DNA of 19,676 nt from Rickettsia typhi. GTDB lineage: Bacteria; Pseudomonadota; Alphaproteobacteria; Rickettsiales; UBA1997. Shown piece by piece: positions 1 through 7,344 of this stretch. The notes below the pieces were generated by a model that saw only the letters and a program-made list of their open reading frames with translations, did not search any database and was not told where the DNA came from. The translations under genes and the position numbers were made by a program. Position 1 is the first letter of the stretch; each line of letters starts with the position of its first letter. The stretch covers positions 1 through 19,676 of the forward strand of contig CAMDMO010000014.1 of NCBI GenBank assembly GCA_945902255.1, given 5' to 3'.

Positions 1-1
1 A

Positions 2-148
2 TATCCATTTTACTATAAAAAAATCGATGAAAGAAGATTTGATTGCGGAAATGTTTTAGGATATTTAGAAGCTAATATTGCCTTCGCAATGGAAAATGAA
101 AAAATTGCTGGTGATGTTAAGCGGATTTTAAAAAAATATATTAGTTAA
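2..148 (+). CDS. galU: UTP-glucose-1-phosphate uridylyltransferase, C-terminal end (partial)
   Basis: This is the 3' end of a gene that enters from the left edge; 48 codons are visible before TAA at 146-148. The residues RRFDCGNVLGYLEANIAFAM match the conserved C-terminal RFDCG...GFL.AN..FA block of bacterial GalU, which makes UDP-glucose from UTP and glucose-1-phosphate for LPS and other surface sugars. No catalytic residue lies in the visible part, so the assignment rests on this one block. A palindromic repeat begins 4 bases after the stop and probably terminates the transcript. Two LPS-type glycosyltransferases at the other end of the window fit a UDP-glucose role but are not linked to this gene. 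Confidence 0.72.
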   Translation, partial: YPFYYKKIDERRFDCGNVLGYLEANIAFAMENEKIAGDVKRILKKYIS

Positions 149-152
149 ATAT

Positions 153-200
153 AAAAAGGGGTCAGACCCCTTTCAAGCAAAAGGGGTCTGACCCCTTTTT
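153..200. repeat. 48-nt ggggtcagacccc palindromic element, copy 1; probable bidirectional terminator
   Basis: There are two inverted arms (153-173 and 179-200) around a 5-base loop. Each arm holds the self-complementary core ggggtcagacccc or its complement ggggtctgacccc, flanked by A and T runs, so either a long hairpin or two short ones can form. The outer T run suits a Rho-independent terminator for galU, and the symmetry allows it to work on either strand. A second copy of the same length lies at 17583-17630. The core resembles, from memory, dispersed repeats of many bacterial genomes, some of them linked to REP-associated transposases. No transposase is present here. Confidence 0.9.
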
Positions 201-221
201 AATTTTTTAAATTTAAAAACC

Positions 222-1169
222 ATGAAAAATAAAACAGCTATAGTATTTCCAGGTCAAGGTTCGCAAGCGGTTGGAATGGGAAAAGATCTTTACGAAAAAT
301 TTGCTTCAGCGCGTGAAGTTTTTAAAACTATCGACGATATTTTGTCAGTTAATTTATCGAAAATAATGTTTGAAGGTCCTGCGGAAGAATTAACTAAAAC
401 AGATAATACTCAACCAGCTTTAATGGCGGTTTCAATTGCTTTGACAACTGTTCTTGAAAAAGAATTCGGTAAAAAAGTTGAAGATATTTGCGCTCTAGTG
501 GCGGGGCATTCTTTGGGTGAATATTCAGCTCTATGTGCTGCTAAATCAATTAGTTTAGAACAAACTGCAAAATTGCTGCAAATTAGAGGAAAAGCAATGG
601 CTAAATGTGGTGAAAAAAGCGAAGGAGCGATGGCGGCAATTCTTGGGGTTGAAATTGAAGTTGCTCAAGAAATTGCTAAAGAAGCTGCTGGAGACAATGA
701 TATTTGCCAAGTTGCCAATGATAATTCAGTTGGACAAATAGTTATCAGTGGCTCTAAATCTGCGATAAATCGCGCTTTAGAAATTGCTAAAGCTAAAGGA
801 GCGAAACGCGCAATTGCTCTGCCAGTTAGCGGCGCTTTTCATTCATCTTTAATGCTAGATGCACAAAATGAAATGAAGGTTGCCTTAACTAGTGCTGATA
901 TTAAATCGCCATCAGTTCCAGTTGTTGCAAATGTTAGTGCTAATATAGTTACCGATCCTAATCAAATTCGCGATTTATTAACTAGACAAATTACTGGCTC
1001 AGTTAGATGGCGCGAGAGCATGTTATTCATGCAATCTTATGGAATTGAAGAAATTATAGAAATTGGCTCTGGTAAGGTTTTAGCCGGTTTAGTTGGCAGA
1101 ACTTGCCCAAATATGAAGTCGAAATCAATCCAAAACGTTGCCGATATTGAGGCTTTTACTGGTTCTTAG
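222..1169 (+). CDS. fabD: malonyl-CoA:ACP transacylase
   Basis: The 315-residue product matches FabD in length (E. coli about 309) and motif order. It has the N-terminal GQGSQ glycine loop (about 11-15), the GHSLGEYSA nucleophile elbow with Ser97, and GAFHSSLM with catalytic His207. It loads malonyl groups from CoA onto acyl carrier protein to feed fatty acid chain elongation in the cytoplasm. The ATG at 222 puts the first strand (TAIVFPGQG) at the expected distance from the N-terminus. The usual fab neighbours (fabG, acpP, fabF) are not next to it: a repeat lies upstream and a 300-bp gap downstream, so it appears to be transcribed alone. No clear ribosome binding site is visible, as for most genes here. 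Confidence 0.96.
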   Translation: MKNKTAIVFPGQGSQAVGMGKDLYEKFASAREVFKTIDDILSVNLSKIMFEGPAEELTKTDNTQPALMAVSIALTTVLEKEFGKKVEDICALVAGHSLGEYSALCAAKSISLEQTAKLLQIRGKAMAKCGEKSEGAMAAILGVEIEVAQEIAKEAAGDNDICQVANDNSVGQIVISGSKSAINRALEIAKAKGAKRAIALPVSGAFHSSLMLDAQNEMKVALTSADIKSPSVPVVANVSANIVTDPNQIRDLLTRQITGSVRWRESMLFMQSYGIEEIIEIGSGKVLAGLVGRTCPNMKSKSIQNVADIEAFTGS

Positions 1170-1469
1170 AAGTTATACCATTTCCACTAATGGTGGTATT
1201 ATTTAATGGAAATGGTATTATTTATCATCTTTTTTGATACATTTTGTAATATAATGAAAAATGATGTACCATTTTTAATTTGGCAGTCTAATCTCGCTTT
1301 TGACATTCGCTGTTATCAACTATTGCAGTAAGAAATAATATTTTTTATTGATGTTTTTTGATTTTGATCCTTTTTGGTCGCGGCGCTAGTGTGAAAAAGA
1401 AAAATAAAAGTTTATCTTTTGTTAGTTTTTTTTACAGATGTTGAATTTCAATTTAATACAATCAAGTTA
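1170..1469. other. Gap between fabD and the cold-shock gene; probable long 5' leader
   Basis: This 300-bp stretch holds no convincing gene. It begins with an inverted repeat (1175-1218, listed separately) that could end the fabD transcript. A TATAAT at 1250-1255 and a perfect TTGACA at 1300-1305 are present, but neither has a well-spaced partner, so no promoter is claimed. The T-rich stretch before the cold-shock ATG could be a long leader, which is common for cspA-type genes. That is inference from family behaviour. Confidence 0.5.
1175..1218. repeat. Inverted repeat after fabD, arms ataccatttcca
   Basis: A perfect 12-bp inverted repeat (1175-1186 with 1207-1218) encloses a 20-base loop. 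The loop contains further ccatt/aatgg complementarity, so alternative folds exist. It begins six bases after the fabD stop codon, which fits a terminator or mRNA 3' end structure, although no long T run follows directly. A single taccattt at 1266 may be a stray half-copy. Confidence 0.55.
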
Positions 1470-1682
1470 ATGTCAAATTTAGTAACAGGTAAAGTAAAGT
1501 GGTTTAATGATGAAAAGGGTTTTGGATTCATTGAGCAAGAAGGTGGCAAAGATGTATTCGTACATCATAGCGTTATTAATAGCAGCGGTCGCAGAACATT
1601 GCGCGAAGGTCAAAAAGTGACCATGGAAGTTGTGGATGGAAAAAAAGGTCCACAAGCCGAAAATGTTACTCCTATAGATTAG
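1470..1682 (+). CDS. cold-shock domain protein (CspA family)
   Basis: This 70-residue nucleic-acid-binding OB-fold protein begins [16 protein letters not shown] near its N-terminus. RNP1 (KGFGFI) and RNP2 (VFVHH) are both intact. Family members bind single-stranded RNA and act as RNA chaperones. The ATG at 1470 is chosen because it gives the standard 67-70-residue size. An in-frame TTG at 1419 would add 17 residues ([11 protein letters not shown] and so on) with no family counterpart. There is no strong Shine-Dalgarno sequence. The upstream 300-bp gap may act as a temperature-sensitive leader. Many paralogues exist in most genomes, so no letter is assigned. Confidence 0.94.
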   Translation: MSNLVTGKVKWFNDEKGFGFIEQEGGKDVFVHHSVINSSGRRTLREGQKVTMEVVDGKKGPQAENVTPID

Positions 1683-1704
1683 TTCTATTAGCTTATACTG
1701 TGGG

Positions 1705-1726
1705 GAGACGCGATGAATCGCGTCTC
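1705..1726. terminator. gagacgcgat hairpin between convergent csp and znuC
   Basis: A perfect 10-bp stem (gagacgcgat and atcgcgtctc) closes a 2-base loop. It lies 22 bp after the cold-shock stop and 18 bp before the znuC stop, and the two genes converge on it, so it can serve as a shared bidirectional terminator. A short pyrimidine-rich tract follows on the + strand (ctctttcctttttattt). The stem recalls a family of gagacgcgat...atcgcgtctc repeats common in cyanobacteria; that resemblance is from memory only. Confidence 0.6.
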
Positions 1727-1744
1727 TACTCACCTCTTTCCTTT

Positions 1745-2464
1745 TTATTTGCAAGCGTCACTATGCTTGTGATCATGATGATGTTGATAAATTCCAAGTG
1801 CACTTCTATTTCCAAATAAAGATAAATATTCCGGATGCTGGTTAATTGATTCTGGCGTGCCATGACAGCAAATATGACGATTCACACAAAATACTAAATC
1901 GGTTTTTTGCATTACCATATGAAGATCGTGAGAAATCAATAAAATTGCACAATTATTATCCTTCCTTATCTCATCAATAATTTGATAAAATTCTTCTATA
2001 GCAGATACATCCATATATTGAGTTGGTTCATCCAATACCAATAAATCAGGTTTATTTATTATTGAGTGTAGAAATAAAATTTTCTGCAATTGTCCACCAG
2101 ATAAATCGTGAATTTGTTTATCGAGAATTTTTGCTATATCTAGCCTTAAAGCCAAATCTTGCAAAGGTTGATCTAGATCTTTTTTTGCGCTCGAAATTAA
2201 TAAGAAATCTTTCGCACTTAGTGGAATTGTTTTATCAATTTCGATTTTTTGTGGCATATAGCCAATTTTTATTTTTGAATCTATAATTAAATTTCCTTTA
2301 GTGGGTTTTAAAAGTCGCAATAAAATTCGGGCTATTGAAGTTTTTCCACCGCCATTGGGGCCTATAAGAGTAGTAACTTCGCCTTTTTTTAATTCAAGAT
2401 TTATATCGCTCAATATTGTCTGGCGATTTATGGTTAGGCTAATATTATTTAGGCGCGCTATCAT
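1745..2464 (-). CDS. znuC: zinc ABC transporter ATP-binding protein
   Basis: This is the ATPase subunit of a ZnuABC-type zinc importer. In order it shows Walker A GPNGGGKT (35-42), a Q-loop near MPQK (70-73), the signature LSGGQ (121-125), Walker B LLVLDEP (141-147) and an H-loop histidine in SHDLHM. The C-terminus is rich in histidine (HHHDHKHSD), typical of ZnuC and a likely zinc-binding tail. At 239 residues it is close to family length. It is divergent from znuA with only 14 bp between the start codons, so promoters for both must overlap the opposing coding regions. The permease gene znuB is not next to it: downstream is a hairpin and a cold-shock gene. Specificity could be manganese, but the His tail and the paired binding protein favour zinc. 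Confidence 0.9.
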   Translation of the reverse strand: MIARLNNISLTINRQTILSDINLELKKGEVTTLIGPNGGGKTSIARILLRLLKPTKGNLIIDSKIKIGYMPQKIEIDKTIPLSAKDFLLISSAKKDLDQPLQDLALRLDIAKILDKQIHDLSGGQLQKILFLHSIINKPDLLVLDEPTQYMDVSAIEEFYQIIDEIRKDNNCAILLISHDLHMVMQKTDLVFCVNRHICCHGTPESINQHPEYLSLFGNRSALGIYQHHHDHKHSDACK

Positions 2465-2478
2465 TTTAAAATTGATTT

Positions 2479-3378
2479 ATGAAATTTGTAAAAATTCTCT
2501 CTCTGTTTTTAATATCTGTTATTTTTATCAGGTCACATAGTTTGGCGCAAGATGTAAATTCTCAAGAGCCCATCATTATCGTTGCATCAATAAATCCAAT
2601 TTACCAAATTCTTTTAGCAATTACTGAAGATAAAAAAAATACTATTCTAATTATTAATCCCCGTTTTTCTGAGCATGGATATCAATTAAAAAAATCTGAC
2701 GCTGGTTTTTTTTCAAAAGCAAATTTGATTTTTTATATAGATGATTCTTTGGAAATCAATTTTTATAAATTAATTAAAAATTTTAAAGCGGAATCTCACG
2801 CTTATAAGCTTTCAAGCATTGAAGATTTAACTATTTTACAAAGAAGAGGAAGAATAAAAGAGCGCGATATGCATATTTGGTTAAATCCAGAAAATGCAAT
2901 AAAAATTGCTCAATTTATGACGCTAAAAATTTCTGAACTTGATCCAAAAAATGCAAAGAAATATCAAAAAAATCTTTTAAAATTTCAAAATACAACTTTA
3001 AAAACTATAAAAATAATTAATAAAGAAGCGCTAAAAATAAAAGATAAAAAATATATTTTTTACCATGATGGTTATCAATATTTTGAAAATTATTTTGCTA
3101 TAAAACCAGTGAAGGTTATTTCTTACGACCACTTTCATGACCTTACTTTACAAGATGTTAGAGAGATGGATATGATTATGGATAAAGGTGAAGTGAAATG
3201 TATTTTTGGTGAGCCACAAGATGAAAAAAATTCGGCAATAAAACTATCGCAAAATTATCGAATTAAATTTTCGATTTTAGATTTGATTGGCTCGAAAGAG
3301 AACTATGGCAGTAAGGTTGACGGATATAATACATTATTGCGTAATATGGCGAATGATATTGTGGGATGTGTGTTATAA
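2479..3378 (+). CDS. znuA: zinc ABC transporter substrate-binding protein (ZnuA/TroA family)
   Basis: This 299-residue periplasmic metal-binding protein has an N-terminal signal peptide (charged MKFVK, a hydrophobic stretch, and probable cleavage after SHSLAQ). The four metal-ligand sites of cluster A-I proteins are in place: His66 in SEHGYQLKKSD, His132 in MHIWLNPENA, His196 in YHDGYQYFENYF and Asp268 in ILDLIG. A His/Asp-rich loop seen in many ZnuA proteins is absent, and the linker around 115-130 is short and basic instead. It captures zinc outside the inner membrane for the divergently encoded ZnuC. The signal peptide supports the ATG at 2479. A manganese-specific TroA homologue is a less likely alternative. 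Confidence 0.88.
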   Translation: MKFVKILSLFLISVIFIRSHSLAQDVNSQEPIIIVASINPIYQILLAITEDKKNTILIINPRFSEHGYQLKKSDAGFFSKANLIFYIDDSLEINFYKLIKNFKAESHAYKLSSIEDLTILQRRGRIKERDMHIWLNPENAIKIAQFMTLKISELDPKNAKKYQKNLLKFQNTTLKTIKIINKEALKIKDKKYIFYHDGYQYFENYFAIKPVKVISYDHFHDLTLQDVREMDMIMDKGEVKCIFGEPQDEKNSAIKLSQNYRIKFSILDLIGSKENYGSKVDGYNTLLRNMANDIVGCVL

Positions 3379-3390
3379 TACCAAATCCTA

Positions 3391-3702
3391 TCTATAGCAT
3401 ACTACGCTAATCTTGCATATTTCTAGCAAAGAAGTTTTGAGGGAAAATGCTGCAAATAATATAAGCCCTATCAAGCGATACAGCATTACTCTTTGAGCGC
3501 CGGCGTCATCCTTGAAGCGCAGCTTCGAGGATCTCATGAGTTACAAACTCATTGTAGCAAAACTCATGAGATCCTCGGCTCTGCGAGTCAAGGATGAAGA
3601 GTTTTGAAGGTTTTTTTATTCCAAATTAGCGTTTTGAGAAAATTTTTATCAAAAATTCGAAGTTAGAAATATGTAAGATTAGCTTATTATTATGCTATAT
3701 AA
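3391..3702. mobile_element. MITE-like composite element with imperfect terminal inverted repeats
   Basis: The left end, reading from tatagcatacta through gctaatcttgcatatttcta (about 3393-3424), is mirrored at the right end. There tagaaatatgtaagattagc (3664-3683) is followed, after a small insertion, by tatgctata (about 3691-3699). The inner 20 bp of each arm differ at one base. The roughly 310-bp unit has no open reading frame and carries a central palindrome at 3507-3596. Long terminal inverted repeats, small size and lack of coding capacity fit a miniature inverted-repeat transposable element. No matching transposase or convincing target duplication was seen. Confidence 0.6.
3507..3596. repeat. 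Long palindrome, 36-bp arms, core gaggatctcatgagtt
   Basis: The arms at 3507-3542 and 3561-3596 are inverted copies starting catccttga and ending ctcatgagtt, separated by 18 bases. They differ only in a central block, where each arm forms its own small hairpin (gaagc-gca-gcttc on the left; a gactc-type stem with one G-U-like pair on the right). The mismatches therefore preserve local folding. The design, a palindrome whose arms are themselves palindromes, is shared with the other repeat families in this window. Confidence 0.85.
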
Positions 3703-3720
3703 TGAGACATTTAGACCTAA

Positions 3721-3823
3721 CGCTGGGCTGGGTTTGTAACCCAGTTCGCCTATTCATGCCATAATTTCTATTAACCCTTGATTTTATGAAATATGTGGGC
3801 GCGGTTGCAAACCACGCCCAGCG
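3721..3823. repeat. GTTTGTAAC nested palindrome, copy A
   Basis: The left half starts cgctgggctgggtttgtaac and folds on itself (ctgggttTGTaacccag). The right half, from gtgggcgcggttgcaaacc to gcccagcg, is its inverted counterpart and also folds on itself. The outer arms cgctgggc/gcccagcg pair across the whole unit. A second member of the same family lies at 9701-9791 with different stem bases but the same plan. Confidence 0.85.
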
Positions 3824-3841
3824 CTTATTTGTGAGTTTAAG

Positions 3842-3894
3842 ACTCATGAGATACTCGAGACTGCTTCGCGTCAAGAATATACTATAGCATACTA
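3842..3894. repeat. Decayed palindrome half plus copy of the MITE end, overlapping the tkt stop
   Basis: The stretch actcatgagatactcgaga onward to gcgtcaagaat (about 3842-3876) is a degenerate copy of the right arm of the 3507-3596 palindrome. It is followed at 3882-3894 by ctatagcatacta, identical over 13 bp to 3392-3404 at the left end of the MITE-like unit. The last three bases of this copy supply the tkt stop codon on the minus strand. Confidence 0.6.
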
Positions 3895-6006
3895 AGCCTC
3901 GTCATCATCTTCACTATCAACTTCTTTTCTGATCTGTTCTTTATATTTATCTAATTCATCAAGAACATCATCCTTATCTTTATATTTTTGAATTGCGGCT
4001 CTGCGTCTCGCTTTTAATTCGGCAGTAACTTTTTCACAAATTACATCTGGAGTGATTTTGAAATGTTGATATAGATCTTCTGCCTTACCAGATGCGCCAA
4101 AATCATTCATTCCGATAAAAATTCCATCTCTGCCAATATATTGGTGCCAGCCTTGTGAAACTGCGGCTTCAATTCCGACTCTTAAAATATTTTCAGCGCC
4201 TAAAATGCGATTTTTATAGGCTTGTTCTTGCTGGTTAAAAATTTCAAAACAAGGCATTGAAACTACTCTAACTGCAAGACCATGTTTATGTAATTTTGCT
4301 TTGGTTTCAATGGCGATAGAAACTTCTGAGCCGGTTGCAATAATTACAACATCTGGATCAATTTCCATAGCGGTATCAGAAATTATATAGCCGCCAAAGC
4401 TGCCAAAACTTTCTTCTTTTTTATATTCATTGCGCAAGAAAGGCACATTTTGTCTGGTTAAAACAATTGCTGAAGGAGTTGTTTTTGATTTTAAAGCTTG
4501 TTCAAAGCAATCCAAAGTTTCTTGCGCATCAGCTGGTCTAAACACATTTAAATTAGGAATAGAACGCAAAGCGGCTAAATGCTCAACTGGTTGGTGCGTT
4601 GGACCATCTTCACCAAGACCGATTGAATCATGAGTTAAAATATAAATCACTTGTTGCTTCATGATAGCGGCAAGTCTAATTGCAGGCTTCATATAATCGG
4701 AAAATACTAAAAATGTTCCGCTATATGGAATAAAATTACTATGCAAAGCAAGTCCATTCATGATTGCAGTCATTGCATGCTCGCGAATTCCGTAATGAAT
4801 ATAGCGACCAGAAAAATTATTTTTTGCAATTGTTTTGGTATGAGAAGTTTTTGTGAAAACTGATTCAGTCAAATCAGCGGAGCCACCAATTAGTTCTGGA
4901 AGTTCAGCTGTGAACATTTCCAAAACATTTTGCGATGATTTGCGAGTAGCTTGTTTTGGCTTTTCCAAGAAAATTTTTTGTCTAAAATTTTCGATTTTCT
5001 TTTGAAAATCTTGCGGAAGTTTTTTGTCTAAAATTCTATTAATTTCAGCTAATTTTTTCTCATCAAGTTTTGAGAATTTTTCTTCCCATTCTTTAAAAAT
5101 TTTATTAGATCTTTTTCCAGCTTCGTGCCATTTTTCTTCAATATCTTCTGGAATAACAAATGGCGCGTGAGACCATGCTAAAGATTCTCTTACTTTAAGA
5201 ACTTCTTCAGCGCCTAAAGGCGATCCATGTGATTTTTCTGAACCTGATTTATTTGGCGATCCATAAGCAATGATAGTTTTGCAATCAATCATCACTGGTT
5301 TGTTAGAATTTTGTGCTTCGCTTAGAGCTTTTCTAATTTCGTCAAAATTATGTCCATCAATTTGAATTACTTTCCAACCGCAAGCTTCAAAACGCATCTT
5401 CATATTTTCAGAAGTGGCAAGAGAAGTGCTTCCATCAATTGAAATTGAGTTATTATCCCATAAAACAATTAATTTATTTAAGGCCAAGTGACCAGCAATT
5501 GAAATCGCTTCTTGAGAAATTCCTTCCATTAAACAGCCATCGCCAACTAAGGTGTAGGTTTTGTGATTAATAATATCTTCACCTAATCTTGCAGCTAATA
5601 ATCTTTCGCCAAGTGCCATTCCAACAGCGGTTGCAAGACCTTGTCCTAAGGGGCCAGTGGTAGTTTCAATTCCCGCTAAGTGACCATATTCTGGATGTCC
5701 GGCGCATTTTGAGCCAAGTTGACGAAAGTTTTTTAAATCATCAAGTTCAATATCTTTATAGCCAGTGAGATAAAGGATTGAATAAAGCAACATAGAGCCA
5801 TGACCGGCAGATAAAACAAAACGATCGCGATCTAACCATTCTGGTCTTTTAGCATTAAATTTTAGAAATTCAGAAAAAAGAACTGTTGCTACATCAGCCA
5901 TTCCCATTGGCATTCCTGGATGTCCGGAATTTGCGCGCTCAACCGCATCAATTGATAAAAAGCGAATCGCATTCGCCATTCTTTGAGCGGGATCAATTTT
6001 TTTCAT
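3892..6006 (-). CDS. tkt: transketolase
   Basis: This thiamine-diphosphate enzyme of the non-oxidative pentose phosphate pathway transfers two-carbon units between sugar phosphates. The N-terminal substrate site NSGHPGMPMG (His29), the TPP motif from GDGCLMEG (Asp156, Glu161) to Asn186, the catalytic Glu409 in HYGIREHAM, and DGPTHQPVEHLAALR are all present. The fold ends where E. coli TktA ends (around DLYQHF...VTAELKA). About 40 further residues follow, first strongly basic (RRRAAIQKYK) then acidic (VDSEDDDEA), an extension not usual for the family. The stop codon lies inside a repeat copy. The gene is divergent from pssA across 102 bp and convergent with znuA. ATG at 6006 is the expected start. 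Confidence 0.96.
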   Translation of the reverse strand: MKKIDPAQRMANAIRFLSIDAVERANSGHPGMPMGMADVATVLFSEFLKFNAKRPEWLDRDRFVLSAGHGSMLLYSILYLTGYKDIELDDLKNFRQLGSKCAGHPEYGHLAGIETTTGPLGQGLATAVGMALGERLLAARLGEDIINHKTYTLVGDGCLMEGISQEAISIAGHLALNKLIVLWDNNSISIDGSTSLATSENMKMRFEACGWKVIQIDGHNFDEIRKALSEAQNSNKPVMIDCKTIIAYGSPNKSGSEKSHGSPLGAEEVLKVRESLAWSHAPFVIPEDIEEKWHEAGKRSNKIFKEWEEKFSKLDEKKLAEINRILDKKLPQDFQKKIENFRQKIFLEKPKQATRKSSQNVLEMFTAELPELIGGSADLTESVFTKTSHTKTIAKNNFSGRYIHYGIREHAMTAIMNGLALHSNFIPYSGTFLVFSDYMKPAIRLAAIMKQQVIYILTHDSIGLGEDGPTHQPVEHLAALRSIPNLNVFRPADAQETLDCFEQALKSKTTPSAIVLTRQNVPFLRNEYKKEESFGSFGGYIISDTAMEIDPDVVIIATGSEVSIAIETKAKLHKHGLAVRVVSMPCFEIFNQQEQAYKNRILGAENILRVGIEAAVSQGWHQYIGRDGIFIGMNDFGASGKAEDLYQHFKITPDVICEKVTAELKARRRAAIQKYKDKDDVLDELDKYKEQIRKEVDSEDDDEA

Positions 6007-6108
6007 GTTTTTGTAGTTGTTTAAGAGTTTTCTAGTTGCTTTTTAATGAAGTAACTAAAAACTAAACCCTACTTACAATTAAATCAAAGTAATTTTCTTA
6101 AAAATAAC

Positions 6109-6891
6109 ATGTCAAAAAAAATTATTAATCAAATAAGACAAGCCGAAGATGGTTGTTTTCCGCTATTTAGATTGTTACCAAATATGGTAACTCTTGCAAG
6201 TTTATGTATAGGCTTGAGCGCAATTCGCTTCTCAATTGATGGTAATTTCTTACAAGCCTCTGCTTTTTTGCTTTTTGCAGGATTTATGGATGGAATTGAT
6301 GGCAGATTGGCCCGTTTTTTAAACTCTTCAAGCGATTTTGGTGCACAACTTGATTCCTTGGCTGATTTTGTGAATTTTGGCGTTGCTCCAGGTTTTATTA
6401 TTTATGCTTGGGTTAATTCTTATGATGATATTAGGGGTTTAGATTGGGCGTTGGTATTGTTTTTTGCGGTATGTAGCGCAATTAGACTTGCACGATTTAA
6501 TGTTGATTTAACTCGCGACATTAAAAATCCAACTTTAGAGAAATATTTTTTTAAAGGAATTCCGGCGCCATGTGGAGCAGCAATGGCAATGCTTCCAATG
6601 GTTTTAACCTATGAATTTGGTGATGGATTTTACTCATCTCCATTTGTTGTAATTACTTATGTTGCTGCATTGGCGGTGCTTATGGCAAGCCGCGTTCCAA
6701 CAATTTCAATTAAAAAAATTCCAATCAAAAATGAATATGCTTATCTAACTTTATTAATTTTAGGTTCAATAATTGTTGGTTTACTAACCGAGCCTTGGCT
6801 TACTTTAGCGGTAATCGGAATCACTTATGGAATTTCAATTCCTATTACAATTTTTGCTTTTATTAAAATTGAGTTAAAAAGTAAAAAATAA
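6109..6891 (+). CDS. pssA: CDP-diacylglycerol-serine O-phosphatidyltransferase
   Basis: This 260-residue integral membrane enzyme makes phosphatidylserine from CDP-diacylglycerol and serine, the first step toward phosphatidylethanolamine. It carries the full CDP-alcohol phosphotransferase signature DG-x2-AR-x8-G-x3-D-x3-D (from DGRLAR to LADF, around 66-90). Several hydrophobic segments follow, the last two near the C-terminus. The class fits the membrane-bound (Bacillus-like) PssA of alphaproteobacteria rather than the soluble E. coli type. Its usual partner psd is not adjacent. It opens a rightward run, with aroQ starting 15 bp later. A different head-group transferase such as PgsA is less likely given the length and the GIPAP motif. 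Confidence 0.9.
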   Translation: MSKKIINQIRQAEDGCFPLFRLLPNMVTLASLCIGLSAIRFSIDGNFLQASAFLLFAGFMDGIDGRLARFLNSSSDFGAQLDSLADFVNFGVAPGFIIYAWVNSYDDIRGLDWALVLFFAVCSAIRLARFNVDLTRDIKNPTLEKYFFKGIPAPCGAAMAMLPMVLTYEFGDGFYSSPFVVITYVAALAVLMASRVPTISIKKIPIKNEYAYLTLLILGSIIVGLLTEPWLTLAVIGITYGISIPITIFAFIKIELKSKK

Positions 6892-6906
6892 TTTTTATAG
6901 AAATTT

Positions 6907-7344
6907 ATGAATAAAAAAATTCTTATCTTAAATGGTCCAAATCTGAATTTATTGCATAGACGCGATAAAGAAATTTATGGTGATTCAAGTTTAGAAAAAG
7001 CCGAAACAGATTGTTTGGAATTAGCAAAAGAAATTGGTCTGCGCGTTGAATTTAGGCAGTCAAATAGCGAAAGTGAAATTGTGGAATTAATTCAAGATGC
7101 AATTGATAAATTTGACGGAATTATAATTAACGCTGCGGCTTATACTCACACTTCGGTTGCAATTCGTGACGCTTTAGAAATTTTTCAAAAACCAAAAATT
7201 GAATTACATATTTCAAATATTTTTAAACGCGAAGAATTTCGCCATCATTCTTTTTTATCAGATATAGTAGATGCAGTGATTTCTGGGCTTGGAATTAATG
7301 GCTACACCATTGCATTATTAGCGATGAATAATTTAGTTAAGTAA
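6907..7344 (+). CDS. aroQ: type II 3-dehydroquinate dehydratase
   Basis: This 145-residue enzyme converts 3-dehydroquinate to 3-dehydroshikimate in aromatic amino acid synthesis. Family landmarks are intact: the N-terminal LNGPNLNLL, catalytic Tyr24 in EIYG, FRQSNSESE, NAAAYTHTSVAIRDAL and the substrate-binding His101 in ELHISN. It has the normal length for the dodecameric class II family. The stop codon overlaps the next start (TAATG at 7342-7346), which points to translational coupling with the ABC ATPase gene downstream. No other shikimate gene is in the window. Confidence 0.97.
   Translation: MNKKILILNGPNLNLLHRRDKEIYGDSSLEKAETDCLELAKEIGLRVEFRQSNSESEIVELIQDAIDKFDGIIINAAAYTHTSVAIRDALEIFQKPKIELHISNIFKREEFRHHSFLSDIVDAVISGLGINGYTIALLAMNNLVK

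Larger units (their letters stand above)
3379..3891. other. Gene-free 513-bp region filled with palindromic repeats
   Basis: No open frame of note lies between znuA and tkt. The interval is almost wholly occupied by repeats, described separately: a MITE-like unit (about 3391-3702) with an inner 36-bp-arm palindrome (3507-3596), a GTTTGTAAC-type element (3721-3823), and a decayed palindrome half with a copy of the MITE end (about 3842-3894). znuA and tkt converge here, so the region is a transcription-safe landing site, and the hairpins may terminate both genes. Confidence 0.85.

Noticed and set aside
1250..1328. Defined promoter for the cold-shock gene
   Set aside because: TATAAT and TTGACA are both present, but in the wrong order and spacing relative to each other, with no good partners.
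1419..1469. Longer cold-shock protein starting at TTG 1419
   Set aside because: The extra 17 residues have no family counterpart and the ATG at 1470 gives the standard size.
2023..2540. Plus-strand frames of 79-87 codons opposite znuC
   Set aside because: They are antisense shadows of a well-supported gene, with no recognisable domains.
3379..3891. CRISPR array
   Set aside because: The repeats are inverted palindromes of different families, not evenly spaced direct repeats, and no cas genes are present.
3392..3894. Target-site duplication (ctatagcatacta at both ends) of a single 490-bp insertion
   Set aside because: The left copy is part of the MITE-like terminal inverted repeat, whose right end is at about 3699. 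The 3882-3894 copy is better explained as a separate repeat fragment.
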